The position numbers and the translations under genes were made by a program. DNA of 64,000 nt. It comes from Streptococcus oralis subsp. tigurinus. GTDB lineage: Bacteria; Bacillota; Bacilli; Lactobacillales; Streptococcaceae. The notes under the pieces are model-generated. The model searched no databases and was not told the origin of the DNA. It saw only the letters and a program-made list of their open reading frames with translations. Shown piece by piece: positions 8,968-19,002 of the stretch (positions are counted from its first letter, which is position 1; the number at the start of each line of letters is the position of its first letter). The stretch covers positions 1,116,001 to 1,180,000 of the forward strand of contig NZ_AP018338.1 of NCBI RefSeq assembly GCF_002356415.1, given 5' to 3'.

Positions 8968-11664
8968 TCAGCCTGAATTACGCAAACCAGTCGCAATTCC
9001 GTTAATAGTTGTATGGATTAGTTTTTCTTCGTCAGCTGACAATTCGCCGCGACGTTGACGTTTGATCAACTCCAACTGGATGTAGTTAAGGATATTAAAG
9101 TAAGGCATACGATAGTTTAGACTGTCTTTTAGATAAGAGTTTTCTGCCAAGAGTTCGTCATAACCTTCGATAGCTAAAATAACGTCCTTAGTTAATTGCC
9201 ATTCATCTAAAATAGTGTAGTAGATAGCTTGCACTTCTTCATCTTCACAGAGCTTAGCATATTCAAAAGCAATGTTCATGTTAGACTTAGATAAGACCAT
9301 GTCTACATTGGAAAGCAAAGATTGGAAGAAAGGCCAGTTTTGGTACATGTCACGAAGAAACTCGATATTCTTCGGATCTTGATCAATAAACTCTTTAAAG
9401 CTGGATCCTACTCCATACCATCCAGGGAACATGACACGACTTTGTGACCATGAGAAGACCCAAGGTATGGCACGCAAACCACCGATTTCAGTGATAGTCT
9501 TACGAGCTGCAGGACGTGAACCAATGTTGAAGCTTGATATAGCCTTGATTGGGCTTGACTCGAAGAAATAATCATAGAAATGTTCGTTTCCAAAGACCAA
9601 ATCACGGTAGATATCGTAGCTACGGTCCACTACTTGATCCATAACAGCTTCATAACGATTTGACGTGTTGGTATCGCTCTTCTTCTTGGTAATCATACGG
9701 TTAATGGCTGCAGAAACCAACATTTCAAGGTTATAATAGGCAGCGTCTTTGTTTCCGTATTTGTTTCCAATGACTTCTCCTTGCTCAGTCAGACGGATAC
9801 GGTCCTTGATAGACTTGAGCGGTTGAGATGTGATAGCTTCATAAGTTGGACCACCACCTCGACCAACAGTACCACCACGGCCATGGAAGAAGGTGACTTT
9901 AACACCAAATTCATCTCCAATAGCAGTCAGTTGTTGTTGAGCTTTATATAGAGTCCAACATGATGATAAATAACCACCATCTTTGTTACTATCGGAGTAG
10001 CCAAGCATGATTTCTTGGTAGTTGTCTTTTGAAGCAATCCATTTTTTAGCCAATGGAAGAGAGAAGTATCTTCTCATGGTTTCTTCCGAGTGATCCAAGT
10101 CTTCAATCGTTTCAAAGAGGGGAACAATCTGAACGCGCGCTTTTTGAGCATCAACCAAGCCCACTTCCTTGAGCATGATGGCTAATTCTAGCATATCAGA
10201 TACACTTGTCGCGTGAGAGATGATGGTTTGGCGAATGACATTTTCACCCAGTTTATCCTTCAACTTGCGAGCAGTTTTGAAGATGGACAATTCTTTCTCA
10301 AGCAGTTCTGACTTTTCAGCATAAGTAGCTGAGAGGATACGAGGATCTTCTTCCAACTCTTTTAATAGGAGGGCGCATTTTTCGTCTTCAGAGAGATCGC
10401 TATAGTGGTCGTTGATGCCAGCAGATGCTAACAATTCAGCCACACAGGCTTCATGGACGCTAGAGTCTTGGCGCATGTCGATAGAAGCAAGGTAGAAGCC
10501 AAAGATTTCAACGGCTTGCATTAACTCGACAAATTCTCCTGAGATCAGGTATTCCCCCTTGTTCTCAAGGAGAGAATCGCGAATGGCCAACAAGTCTTGA
10601 TAAAATTCATCTGCAGTAGCATATCTAGGCTGAAGATCTTTATCTTCAATGAGATAAGCCTTAGTTGCCTGCATCTTAGCTTGGATATCAAAAAGAGCAC
10701 GACGATAGAGTTCTTTTTCGCGGTAAATGGAGTTATCTTGTGACTTAAGCGCCATCTCACGAACCTTGTCGCTGACATTCACGATGCTGGTTGAAAGTGA
10801 AAATTCACGATAAAGATTATAAATCTTTTCATCGTAGTAATTCATGATGACTTCGCACTGAGTCAAGGCTGATTTGTTGAGGGTTTCCGCTGTTACGAAA
10901 GGATTTCCATCACGGTCTCCTCCAATCCACATCCCCATAGTAATTGGTTTTGGATGCTCGAGCTCAATTCCTTGTTCTTTAGCTAGTTTCTTATATTCAG
11001 CCGTCAAACGTGGCACAGCATTCAGGAATGAACTTTGATAGTACTCCATCACGTTGGTGATTTCGTTGGTTACCTTCAATTTCTTCTCACGAATCATGTC
11101 TGTTTGCATGATAATTTCAATGTAACGACGGAGATCCATGTTCCATTTTTCTTTATTAATCAAACCTAGTTTGACATCACGATACTTGCGCAAAAGAGTA
11201 TGGATATGGTTGGTCAAGTCCAGCATACTCTTGCGTTGTACTTGCGTTGGATGGGCGGTTAAGACAGGAACGACATTTAACTTTTCTAAAATTTCAGCTG
11301 CATTTTCTTTTTCAGCTACCATCTTTATGGTTGTAGACAATTTCCCTAGATAGTCTTGGTCCACATTGTTCTGGTGGTTAATTTTATAGGCTAAGTCCAC
11401 ATCCTCAGATATATTAATCAAGAGTGGAAGGATAGAGAAATAACGAGAAATGTAAATCATTTCTTCATTGGAAAGGCTAGTCACCAGTTCATTGAGCCCT
11501 TGATAGTTTTCATTTGTTGATAATTCCTTCAACTGCATGATTTTTTCAAAGGTCTCTGGCGCTAGCATATTTTTTGTGATATCTTCTAGCAGCTCAGTCA
11601 AAATCAAGACTTCTTCTTGGATGACGGCTTTATTACTATAGTTTTCTAATTTCTGAAGAGACAT
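8968..11664 (-). CDS. ppc: Phosphoenolpyruvate carboxylase
   Basis: An 898-residue PEP carboxylase that adds bicarbonate to phosphoenolpyruvate to make oxaloacetate, feeding aspartate synthesis. Family motifs are visible: VLTAHPTQ near residue 130 (catalytic His), [10 protein letters not shown], the glycine-rich [16 protein letters not shown] and the C-terminal end LRNSG. I use ATG 11664 (MSLQKLEN) because AAAGGA precedes it; a 7-codon longer frame lacks a binding site. It follows ftsW by 24 bp and is probably co-transcribed with it. Confidence 0.97.
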   Translation of the reverse strand: MSLQKLENYSNKAVIQEEVLILTELLEDITKNMLAPETFEKIMQLKELSTNENYQGLNELVTSLSNEEMIYISRYFSILPLLINISEDVDLAYKINHQNNVDQDYLGKLSTTIKMVAEKENAAEILEKLNVVPVLTAHPTQVQRKSMLDLTNHIHTLLRKYRDVKLGLINKEKWNMDLRRYIEIIMQTDMIREKKLKVTNEITNVMEYYQSSFLNAVPRLTAEYKKLAKEQGIELEHPKPITMGMWIGGDRDGNPFVTAETLNKSALTQCEVIMNYYDEKIYNLYREFSLSTSIVNVSDKVREMALKSQDNSIYREKELYRRALFDIQAKMQATKAYLIEDKDLQPRYATADEFYQDLLAIRDSLLENKGEYLISGEFVELMQAVEIFGFYLASIDMRQDSSVHEACVAELLASAGINDHYSDLSEDEKCALLLKELEEDPRILSATYAEKSELLEKELSIFKTARKLKDKLGENVIRQTIISHATSVSDMLELAIMLKEVGLVDAQKARVQIVPLFETIEDLDHSEETMRRYFSLPLAKKWIASKDNYQEIMLGYSDSNKDGGYLSSCWTLYKAQQQLTAIGDEFGVKVTFFHGRGGTVGRGGGPTYEAITSQPLKSIKDRIRLTEQGEVIGNKYGNKDAAYYNLEMLVSAAINRMITKKKSDTNTSNRYEAVMDQVVDRSYDIYRDLVFGNEHFYDYFFESSPIKAISSFNIGSRPAARKTITEIGGLRAIPWVFSWSQSRVMFPGWYGVGSSFKEFIDQDPKNIEFLRDMYQNWPFFQSLLSNVDMVLSKSNMNIAFEYAKLCEDEEVQAIYYTILDEWQLTKDVILAIEGYDELLAENSYLKDSLNYRMPYFNILNYIQLELIKRQRRGELSADEEKLIHTTINGIATGLRNSG

Positions 11665-11688
11665 ATATTTTTCCTTTCCATACAATCC

Positions 11689-12912
11689 TTACAGACCTTC
11701 AACAGTTTGAGATTCGTATTCTCTAATGAGTTTAGCACGTTTCTCGCTGGCATCGATATTTAATACAAGGGCAATGGCTACGGATAATACCAGGAGACTG
11801 TTCCCACCTTGTGAAAGGAAGGGGAAGGTCACCCCTGTAGAAGGAATCAAACCAGAAATCCCACCGATATTGACAAAGACCTGAACAAGAATCATCCCTC
11901 CGACACCGATAGCAACCATGGAGTTAAAGGGATCCTTAGCTCGAATACCAACCAAGATGATTCGCAAAATTAAGAAGAAGAGTAAAGCCAAAATCATACT
12001 CGCTCCTACGAATCCAAACTCTTCGATGACAATCGAAAACACGAAATCCGTATGGGCTTCCGGCAGATAACCACGCTTCTCGATCGAATTTCCCAATCCC
12101 AGTCCGAACCAGCCTCCATTAACCATGGCATAGTAAGAATTTGCAAGCTGGTGTCCTGCACCCGCCAAGTCATTAAAGGGATTAAAGAAGGCACTGAAAC
12201 GTTTAGCAACGTAACCAAATACCGGTATCTGAGAAAATTTTTCAACCCCAACGAGACGAATGACAGACAATACTAAAATTGAACTCCCTGCTAAGAGAGC
12301 TAGAATGGTCGAGAACCAACGATAGGCTATTCCACTAACGGTGTACATAATGAGCGCTACCAAGACCAAGATGGTCGCATTTCCCAAGTCGGGGAAAATC
12401 CCCAAACTACCAATCAGAACCAGCAGAACAAAACGCCAGTCGTTAAAAGCTCGAGGTAGCCATTGATTTTGGGTCAACACCTGGAAATCATAAACCGCAA
12501 TCTCATCTTGCTGTTTTGAAAAACGATATGCCAGGTACCAGATGATGATAATCTTAAGGTATTCAGCCGGCTGAATCGTTACAGGTCCTACAGAAATCCA
12601 TCCATATGCTCCATTGACAGGTGTTCCGACCAGACGCGCTAGGGCTAAAAGAACCATCTCCACAATCATCACGATAAAAATGAGACGTCCATTTCTCAGG
12701 AAACCTAATTTTAATTTATAGATTAAGGCAATCAAAACCAAACTAGCTACCCAGAAAATCCCCTGGTTACGTACCAATTGAAAAGCGCTTTTTCCTTCTT
12801 CAATTAGGGTTGCACTCGTTGTCGAGTAAACTACAATCAACCCCAAAATTGACAGAAGAAAATAAGGAATCAAAATGGAATAGTTTAGTAGGTGCCTTTT
12901 ACTAATTTTCAT
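11689..12912 (-). CDS. ftsW: Cell division glycosyltransferase FtsW
   Basis: A 407-residue SEDS-family membrane protein with about ten transmembrane helices; FtsW polymerises lipid II at the septum with its partner PBP. The large extracellular loop and the conserved GVGLGNS-like segment (WFGLGLGNSIEKRGYLPEAHTDFVF starts near residue 270) carry the family's functional residues. The C-terminal tail is short and charged. Its leader has an imperfect CCACCTCT/AGAGTGG inverted repeat just before the start, where the ribosome binding site is weak, so translation may be damped. Confidence 0.95.
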   Translation of the reverse strand: MKISKRHLLNYSILIPYFLLSILGLIVVYSTTSATLIEEGKSAFQLVRNQGIFWVASLVLIALIYKLKLGFLRNGRLIFIVMIVEMVLLALARLVGTPVNGAYGWISVGPVTIQPAEYLKIIIIWYLAYRFSKQQDEIAVYDFQVLTQNQWLPRAFNDWRFVLLVLIGSLGIFPDLGNATILVLVALIMYTVSGIAYRWFSTILALLAGSSILVLSVIRLVGVEKFSQIPVFGYVAKRFSAFFNPFNDLAGAGHQLANSYYAMVNGGWFGLGLGNSIEKRGYLPEAHTDFVFSIVIEEFGFVGASMILALLFFLILRIILVGIRAKDPFNSMVAIGVGGMILVQVFVNIGGISGLIPSTGVTFPFLSQGGNSLLVLSVAIALVLNIDASEKRAKLIREYESQTVEGL

Positions 12913-12981
12913 ATTTCACCACTCTAATAGGAACAGAGGTGGTTGTCCCTAATTCCGTTTTATTTTCTAGTTTTGATTGTT

Positions 12982-12990
12982 ATTATACCA
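12982..12990 (-). promoter_or_regulatory. Extended -10 promoter of ftsW-ppc
   Basis: TGGTATAAT on the minus strand, about 70 nt before ftsW, with no good -35. The same extended -10 occurs before ybeY, ciaR and the U32 gene. Confidence 0.6.
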
Positions 12991-13060
12991 CTTTTTCAGA
13001 AAGAAAAAAACTCTTATCCTTTAATCCTTCGAATTTTACTCATTTTCTAGTTTCAAGCAA

Positions 13061-13092
13061 AAAATACAAACCTCTCTTGAGATTTGTATTTT
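13061..13092 (-). terminator. Terminator of prsA
   Basis: Stem of AAAATACAAA with TTTGTATTTT plus an inner TCTC/GAGA, followed by a T-run on the minus strand; it begins 7 bp after the prsA stop. Confidence 0.85.
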
Positions 13093-13098
13093 AAGTTC

Positions 13099-14040
13099 TT
13101 AGTTAGATGAAGAGCTGCTGCTTGAGCTTGAGTCACCACCACCGATGTATTGGGTGAAGATGTTTTGGAAGGCTTGGTCTTTGACTTTGATGTTTGCAGC
13201 TTGCAATTCTTTACCAATTACTCCTTGAACAAAAGCTGAATCATTTTGTTTTTGAGTCAAAATGATGGTCTTCAATTTTTCTTTGTAGTCATCCAAGTTA
13301 GAAGATTTTTCTGTCTTCTTCGTTACTTTAACGATGTAGAATTGATTGCTGTAGGCTTGTGTTCCAGTAGCCGTAATCACATCAGAAACACCGTTCACAT
13401 CCAAAGCAAAGGCAGCTTTCTTGACTTGTTCTGGAAGTTCTGTAGAAGCAGAGTCAAAAGTGATTTCTCCACCATTTTCTTTTGTCTTATCGTCGTTAGA
13501 GTTGTCTTTCGCCAACTGAGCAAAATCTGCACCTTCTGCCTTGGCTTTCTCAAGCACTTCTTTTGCCTTGTCTTCATTATCCATACGGATGATTTGAGCA
13601 GTTACATCTGGTGTGTACGCTTCGAAAGCTTTTTGGTAGGCTTCATCTGTCAATTCACTCTCAGCTGCCTTCTTAACTGCCAATTCAACCAATTTGCTGG
13701 TACGGATTTGAGCTTTACGAGCTTCAGGAGTCATACCTGCACGTTGAAGGACGCTGTTATAGCTATCACCGTATTTCTTTTGTTCTTCCGCAACAGAATC
13801 ATCCACATCTTGTTCAGTCACTTCAGAACCATATTGTTTTTCAAAGACTTTTTGGATAGTCATGTTTAGCAAGACTTGTTGCGCAGTTGGATTGTTCTTT
13901 ACTTCTTCAAAGAATTGATTTTCTGTAATCACATCACCTTTCATGCTGATCAAATCTTTTCCTTCAGAACTGTTTGAACAAGCTGCAAGTGTTGCTACTG
14001 ATAAAAGTGTGATGGCTCCTGCCATTAGTTTTTTCTTCAT
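13099..14040 (-). CDS. prsA: Foldase lipoprotein PrsA (parvulin type)
   Basis: A 313-residue exported peptidyl-prolyl isomerase that helps secreted proteins fold outside the membrane. The signal peptide ends in the lipobox LAAC (Cys about residue 21). A SurA/trigger-like N domain is followed by a PpiC parvulin domain (about residues 135-235, including FAQLAKDNSND and GGEITF). The tail is a serine run (GGGDSSSSSS). I begin at ATG 14040 with AGGAG 7-8 nt upstream; the 31-codon 5' extension has no support. It has its own promoter region and terminator. Confidence 0.95.
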   Translation of the reverse strand: MKKKLMAGAITLLSVATLAACSNSSEGKDLISMKGDVITENQFFEEVKNNPTAQQVLLNMTIQKVFEKQYGSEVTEQDVDDSVAEEQKKYGDSYNSVLQRAGMTPEARKAQIRTSKLVELAVKKAAESELTDEAYQKAFEAYTPDVTAQIIRMDNEDKAKEVLEKAKAEGADFAQLAKDNSNDDKTKENGGEITFDSASTELPEQVKKAAFALDVNGVSDVITATGTQAYSNQFYIVKVTKKTEKSSNLDDYKEKLKTIILTQKQNDSAFVQGVIGKELQAANIKVKDQAFQNIFTQYIGGGDSSSSSSSSSN

Positions 14041-14107
14041 GTTTACTCCTTTTACGGTAAGTGTTACCTTATCTATTTTACTATAATTTCTTAAATTTTT
14101 ATGAAAA

Positions 14108-14821
14108 TCATTCACTCTCAGGAAGTTGCACATCTGCTACATTCTTACGTAGCATGAGAATGCCATCCCCAAGCGGAACTAGAGTTGCCGTTAAATCTGG
14201 ATTGTCCAACGTTGCTTCAAAAAGTCTTTGCAAACCACGGTAAATAGTTCTTTGACCACGGCGGACTTCCATGATATCCTTGGCAACATCGCCTCCTTGG
14301 AAAATGTCATCCAAGACCACTACTCCACCAACTTCTAATCGTTTGAGGATTTCAGGTAGAAAGACGATGTACTTGGACTTGGCTGAATCCATAAAGACAA
14401 AGTCATATGTTTCTGTCAGACTAGATAAAACATCGACTGCATCTCCCTCTATAAGGGTGATTTGCTTACGACTGTCAAACTGGGCAAAGTTTTTCTTGGC
14501 AAAGCCGATCATCTCAGGATTACGGTCAATGGTTGTAATCTTTGCATTTGGCGCATGTTCTGCCATCAGGAGGGCTGAAAAACCAATTGCTGTCCCAATT
14601 TCCAAAATGTTCTTGGGTTGCAGACTTTCCATGAGAAAACGGAAATAAGCAACTGTTTCATGAGGAATAATGGGAATATTCTCCTTGCGAGCGAAGGTCC
14701 CCAATTCTTTCAAGGAACCTGTCACCTGCTTTTGACGCTGGCGCATAAACTCTACGATTTCTTCCTTGACGACGGGACGACGCATATTGTGATTGGCATT
14801 TTTACTATAAGACTCTACCAT
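14108..14821 (-). CDS. SAM-dependent O-methyltransferase (catechol/caffeoyl-CoA type)
   Basis: A 237-residue class I methyltransferase of the family that includes bacterial TrmR-type tRNA uridine methyltransferases (YrrM). Motif I is NILEIGTAIGFSALLM; the acidic metal-site segment DFVFMDSAKSKY and VLDDIF follow. I place the start at ATG 14821, which overlaps nothing and follows the pepF stop by one base (TAAGATG); an in-frame start at 14863 inside pepF is possible but has no ribosome binding site. Translation is probably coupled to pepF. Substrate cannot be read from sequence. Confidence 0.88.
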   Translation of the reverse strand: MVESYSKNANHNMRRPVVKEEIVEFMRQRQKQVTGSLKELGTFARKENIPIIPHETVAYFRFLMESLQPKNILEIGTAIGFSALLMAEHAPNAKITTIDRNPEMIGFAKKNFAQFDSRKQITLIEGDAVDVLSSLTETYDFVFMDSAKSKYIVFLPEILKRLEVGGVVVLDDIFQGGDVAKDIMEVRRGQRTIYRGLQRLFEATLDNPDLTATLVPLGDGILMLRKNVADVQLPESE

Positions 14822-14822
14822 C

Positions 14823-16625
14823 TTAAGCCAGTCCCAATTTTTCAACAAGGGCTTCAAACTCATTTAAACGGCGTTCAAAGACTGCAAAGGCGTCGTTGAG
14901 ATAGTCTTCCTTCTCCATATCCACTCCCGCTTTTCTCATAACATTAAGCGGATAGTCAGACTTACCAGCCTTGAGGTAGTCGATATAGCGGTCACGGTCT
15001 TCTTGACTTCCATGGACAATCTTCTCAGCCAAGGCTGAAGCAGCTGCAAAACCTGTTGAATACTGATAAACATAGTAGTTATAGTAGAAATGAGGAATGC
15101 GTGCCCATTCGTACTGGATTTGAGGATTGTCTTCCTTGCTGAGTCCATAGTACTCTTGGTTCAAGTCAGCGTAGAGTTTATTCAGAAAATCACTTGTCAA
15201 GACTTCTCCATTTTGGTCTGCTTGGTGAATGGCATGTTCGAACTCAGCGAATTGAGTTTGGCGGAAGACCGTTCCACGGAAACCGTCCAAGAAGTTATTG
15301 AGGATAGCAAAGCGCGTCGCATCGTCTTCTACTTCTTCCAGTAATTTCTCCGTCAAGATATTTTCATTGGTCGTTGAGGCAATCTCAGCCAAGAAAATTG
15401 AGTAATCTCCGTAAACATAAGGTTGGGTTTCACGAGTATAGCTGGAGTGCATACTGTGACCTGTCTCATGGACAAGGGTAAAGAGATTATCTAAGTTATC
15501 CTGCCAGTTGAGAAGCATGAAGGCATTAGTATCATAAGAACCACCAGAATAAGCACCAGAACGCTTGCCTTGGTTTTCATAAACATCAATCCAACGCTCG
15601 CTAAAGGCACGTTTGACACGGCTCAAGTAGTCGTCACCCAAGACTGCCAAGGCTTCTTCTGCCTTTTTCAAGGCTTCTTCGTAGGTAAAGCTGTATTCTA
15701 CTGAAGATAGTGGTGTGTAAACATCATACATCTTGAGATCTGAAATCCCCAAGATTTTAGAACGAAGTTCAAGGTAACGATGCAAGAGAGGCAAATGCTT
15801 GCGAACTGCTGCTACTAGATTGTCATAGACACTCTCTGGGACAAAGTTTGCTGCGAGGGCTGCATGGCGAGCACTCTTATAGTTGCGAACTTTGGCACGG
15901 TAGTTTTGCACCTTGACATTTGTCTGCAAAGTCTTAGCATAAGTGTGTTGGAATTGCTCGTAAGTCGCATAGAGGGCTTCATAGGCACTACGACGCACCT
16001 CACGATTTTTAGACTCCATCAAACGGATATAAGTGCCGTGTGAGAGTTGCACTTCCTTGCCTTCGTCATCAAGGACATATGGGAAGGTGATATCCGCATT
16101 GTCCAAAATAGCAAAGGTTTCACTAGCAGCGCCAAAGATTTCTCCTGCTCCCGCAAGCAATTCTTCCTCACGTTGCGAAAGAACATGGTCTTTCTTTTGC
16201 GAGAGCTTGTCAAAAAAGTGCTTGTAAACTTGGAGTTTTGGTTGAGCTTCTAGGAAGGCCTCATACTGCTCCTCACTAATCTCCATAAACTCAGGTTCAT
16301 AGAATGAAAATGCTTGTTCTAACTGACTGTATAGGGTCATTGCCTTGGCATAGTACTCTTGATACTTGGCTTCACGCGTGTCCTGGTCATTTTTCATATG
16401 TGCATAGACATAAAGCTTTTCAACTTGGCGTTCCAAGTCAAGCGAGAATTCTGTAATCTCAAGCAAACTGTCTGCGCTATCCAAGAGATGCCCCTCATAC
16501 TGAGATGCTGTTTGTACTTTTTCAGTTAAATCTTTCAAGGCTTCTTCCCAAGCCTGGTCTGTTGGGTAGATTGTTGAAAGATCCCATGTATCTTTTTCAT
16601 TTATTTCATGTCGTTGTAATACCAT
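14823..16625 (-). CDS. pepF: Oligoendopeptidase F
   Basis: A 600-residue cytosolic M3 metallopeptidase that cleaves short peptides. The zinc site HETGHSMHS and the downstream glutamate segment ([11 protein letters not shown]) are intact. Length matches the family. The start is supported by GGAGG 5-6 nt upstream. It lies 18 bp after coiA and one base ahead of the methyltransferase; in pneumococci the coiA-pepF pair is transcribed together in competence, which the TTCGAATA box upstream of coiA would also predict here. Confidence 0.97.
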   Translation of the reverse strand: MVLQRHEINEKDTWDLSTIYPTDQAWEEALKDLTEKVQTASQYEGHLLDSADSLLEITEFSLDLERQVEKLYVYAHMKNDQDTREAKYQEYYAKAMTLYSQLEQAFSFYEPEFMEISEEQYEAFLEAQPKLQVYKHFFDKLSQKKDHVLSQREEELLAGAGEIFGAASETFAILDNADITFPYVLDDEGKEVQLSHGTYIRLMESKNREVRRSAYEALYATYEQFQHTYAKTLQTNVKVQNYRAKVRNYKSARHAALAANFVPESVYDNLVAAVRKHLPLLHRYLELRSKILGISDLKMYDVYTPLSSVEYSFTYEEALKKAEEALAVLGDDYLSRVKRAFSERWIDVYENQGKRSGAYSGGSYDTNAFMLLNWQDNLDNLFTLVHETGHSMHSSYTRETQPYVYGDYSIFLAEIASTTNENILTEKLLEEVEDDATRFAILNNFLDGFRGTVFRQTQFAEFEHAIHQADQNGEVLTSDFLNKLYADLNQEYYGLSKEDNPQIQYEWARIPHFYYNYYVYQYSTGFAAASALAEKIVHGSQEDRDRYIDYLKAGKSDYPLNVMRKAGVDMEKEDYLNDAFAVFERRLNEFEALVEKLGLA

Positions 16626-16643
16626 AAGTTTCCTCCATCCTTT

Positions 16644-17600
16644 CTATTTTACCACATTTTTTGAGAAATATAAGTGATAAAAGGCTGGTGGATAGAGCTT
16701 TTGGCGATTATTTTTCGGATTTTTTTGATAGTAAGCCTGAAAATTTCTATAATAGCTAGTCAAATCCGTTTCAATCTGCAAAAAATCACCCGATTCTATT
16801 GGTCTGACTTGGGGATACCAGTCGTCCAGTTGACGGTTTAATAGATTATCCCCTTGCTGATAGGTCTCCTCCTGCTTTTTCATCCAGTAAGGCGTTTGGT
16901 AGTACAACTGTTGGCGAATGTAGTGACAGATAGTGGTATCTTGCACAACTGCAAAACAAGACAGTTTTTGTTTCTGATAAGGAAATCGTAAAATTTCCAA
17001 GAGATTTCCTTGACCATAGGGAAATTCCTTTACCTGAAAATGAAGCTTGCCACGTAGGTCCTGATGTAAAAGATATTTGAGTCTCAGAACTTGATTTTTG
17101 AGATCTAGTTCCCAGGCATAGAAACCCATATTTTGACTAAAATAGAGGAATCCCCTTTGCAGTTGTGTTAATCGCTCTTTTAACCAGAGTTTTTCTCCCA
17201 GTAGCCAGATAACCTGATAGCCCTGGCTACGGTATCCTTGGCTTCTATCGCCTAAAAGCTTTTGAGACAAGGGGCTACACTGAACCTCCAGAGCTAGTTT
17301 CTCATTTACGAGAACATCTGCTATCTGCTGAATCTCAGGAAGAGCGTACTCTAGGGCAACCTGACAGTCTTTCTTGGCCCAGTGATAAAGGACCTCTTTA
17401 TTTCCCAAGTGTTCTGGACTTTCATTCTCGAAAATAGCAATACAATCTCTTAACCTTTCATGGGCAAAGTGCGTTCGAATACTCTGTCCTTGGCGTAATC
17501 GTAGTCCGCCCCCACAGGCTGGACAAGTATAAGCTTGCTTGGTCACATCTTTTTCGAGAGCATTCACCAAATTTCCCTTGGCATCTCTAGCTACAAACAT
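16644..17600 (-). CDS. coiA: Competence protein CoiA
   Basis: A 318-residue late competence protein that protects or processes incoming single-stranded DNA and promotes recombination. The N-terminal zinc-ribbon-like part (YTCPACGGGLRLRQG, THFAHERLRDC) precedes a PD-(D/E)xK nuclease-like core with LALEVQCSPLS. A small internal duplication RSQGYRSQGY is present, with diverged codons, so it is old. AGGAGG precedes ATG 17600. A com-box-like promoter lies 22 nt upstream, just after the terminator of the neighbouring gene. Confidence 0.95.
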   Translation of the reverse strand: MFVARDAKGNLVNALEKDVTKQAYTCPACGGGLRLRQGQSIRTHFAHERLRDCIAIFENESPEHLGNKEVLYHWAKKDCQVALEYALPEIQQIADVLVNEKLALEVQCSPLSQKLLGDRSQGYRSQGYQVIWLLGEKLWLKERLTQLQRGFLYFSQNMGFYAWELDLKNQVLRLKYLLHQDLRGKLHFQVKEFPYGQGNLLEILRFPYQKQKLSCFAVVQDTTICHYIRQQLYYQTPYWMKKQEETYQQGDNLLNRQLDDWYPQVRPIESGDFLQIETDLTSYYRNFQAYYQKNPKNNRQKLYPPAFYHLYFSKNVVK

Positions 17601-17621
17601 GGTCTACCTCCTTTTCTTTTC

Positions 17622-17629
17622 TATTCGAA
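17622..17629 (-). promoter_or_regulatory. com-box-like (ComX/SigX) promoter of coiA
   Basis: TTCGAATA on the minus strand, one mismatch from the TACGAATA cin-box, preceded by a T-rich tract and 22 nt before the coiA start. No sigma-A promoter is evident in this 75-bp gap. Confidence 0.7.
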
Positions 17630-17640
17630 AAAGAAGTAAA

Positions 17641-17662
17641 AAAGGCTGGAATTCCAGCCTTT
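17641..17662 (-). terminator. Terminator between CARF-nuclease gene and coiA
   Basis: Perfect 22-bp palindrome AAAGGCTGGAA/TTCCAGCCTTT followed by a long T-run on the minus strand. It insulates coiA from the upstream gene. Confidence 0.9.
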
Positions 17663-17676
17663 CATGATATTATTTC

Positions 17677-18825
17677 TTATCTTTTTTGTCTCTTAGAATA
17701 TTTTTTTAGCATGGGAATGAGATTGGGGATCTGCTCGCTTCTAATGACCAGCACTCCGTATTCCTGGCAGCGATTGGCATAAACAGGATTGATTTTTCCC
17801 GTACAAACAATCAACTTGAGGCAACTCTCCCCAGCAAAATGATTGGCGTAGACTTCTAGTTCGTTAATGGCTTCAACTGATAAATCTGTCATCTTGCAAG
17901 AGATAAAGGTAATCGAGCGTCCCTTTCTCAGAATGACATCAATCTCATTTTGAACATTGTCCGCCTCTGGAAAGATGCCATTCCAATCAATCTCACCGCC
18001 TATCATGCACTCATCAAACAGCTGAGACTCAAGCGCTAAGAGATAGAGATATACCTCTAAAATATGTCCCTTGTTGCGGCAAAAGACTTGAGCTTCTTGA
18101 CTTGGAAAGCTGTAGCTTACTCGCTCCTTGTCCTCGCTTTCAATACAAAGCATCCCTGCTTCCACAAGTAAAGGAATAAGGGATTTTGGATAGTGATAAT
18201 ACCTGCCATTGTTTTCCAGTATCTTTTCTGTCTCAGCATGCAGGTCATTGGTCTTAGCTAGAGAGAAAAATTGGGTCACTTGATACCAGTGAGCAGGATT
18301 GGAAATAGCAGAGCTGGCTAGCTTTTTAATGGCTGCAATTTGCTGATCTGAGTGGATAGGGCGTTTTGATTTGAGCATTTTTCCACCACGCAAGGCTATC
18401 AGCTGTTGGATGCTTAGGGTTGGAATGTCCAAGTCTTCTTTTTCTAACTGACCGGCTATCCACTTGTATTGTTTTCCCCGCTCGACATCCATGGCAACGA
18501 TGGGAAGATGGCGATCCAAGCCGTATTGATAGAGTGATAAGGCTAGTAGCGAATCCCCACCAAAAACATCAAGAAGAACCTGGTCATAGCCTGCTAGAGA
18601 ATAATCTAACTGGTTTGCTAGTTGTTCTAAGGATAACTGACGAAAGGTCACTCGTTGGATATGAGGTACCTCTTCCATGATAAACTGACGGAGAGAGAGC
18701 TTCTCTTCATTGCTTATTTTCGTCAAAGATAGAAAAAGAATCTCGTCACAATCACTGACAAAGGCTTGGTAGACATTCTTTTCCAATACATGCCGATCAT
18801 ACAGTTCCACCAAAAGACTCGTCAT
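17677..18825 (-). CDS. CARF-nuclease protein of the DUF1887 (Card1/Can2-like) family
   Basis: A 382-residue protein. Residues 1-120 look like a CARF-type Rossmann fold: MTSLLVELYDRHVLEKNVY at the start and LLDVFGGDSLLALSL at 84-97, where true Card1/Can2 proteins usually have a GGT(K) loop. A middle part may be a winged helix. Residues 250-345 hold a PD-(D/E)xK nuclease core: E257 in ILEVYLYLLA, NEIDV (293-297) and FISCK (307-311). In type III CRISPR systems these nucleases are switched on by cyclic oligoadenylate, but no cas gene or array is in this window. Strong GGAGGTGATCT binding site; own terminator. Confidence 0.82.
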   Translation of the reverse strand: MTSLLVELYDRHVLEKNVYQAFVSDCDEILFLSLTKISNEEKLSLRQFIMEEVPHIQRVTFRQLSLEQLANQLDYSLAGYDQVLLDVFGGDSLLALSLYQYGLDRHLPIVAMDVERGKQYKWIAGQLEKEDLDIPTLSIQQLIALRGGKMLKSKRPIHSDQQIAAIKKLASSAISNPAHWYQVTQFFSLAKTNDLHAETEKILENNGRYYHYPKSLIPLLVEAGMLCIESEDKERVSYSFPSQEAQVFCRNKGHILEVYLYLLALESQLFDECMIGGEIDWNGIFPEADNVQNEIDVILRKGRSITFISCKMTDLSVEAINELEVYANHFAGESCLKLIVCTGKINPVYANRCQEYGVLVIRSEQIPNLIPMLKKYSKRQKR

Positions 18826-18904
18826 TAGATCACCTCCATCATCTACACTTTCTTAAGCCGAGAGAAAAAATAACACAGCTCTACTGCTCATATTTCCTAC
18901 TTCT

Positions 18905-18913
18905 AGTATAGCA
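18905..18913 (-). promoter_or_regulatory. Extended -10 promoter of the CARF-nuclease gene
   Basis: TGCTATACT on the minus strand, about 80 nt before the start, with a poor -35 (TTGGGG at 17 nt). Confidence 0.5.
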
Positions 18914-18950
18914 TAAAATCCTGCTTGCCCCAATCAACCAACGCAAACAA

Positions 18951-18989
18951 AAACGAATAGAAACCTTGCAAAGTGGTTTCTATTCGTTT
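18951..18989 (-). terminator. Terminator of tehB transcript
   Basis: 15-bp stem (18951-18965 with 18975-18989) and 9-nt loop, followed by a T-rich stretch on the minus strand, 14 bp beyond the tehB stop. Confidence 0.9.
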
Positions 18990-19002
18990 GTAAATATTTG
19001 AT

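Noticed and set aside
13246..13869. 207-codon plus-strand frame inside prsA
   Set aside because: Antisense shadow; the sense strand encodes a complete PrsA.
14041..14107. CiaR site before prsA (single TTTAAG)
   Set aside because: Only one half-site; CiaR needs two with a 5-nt gap.
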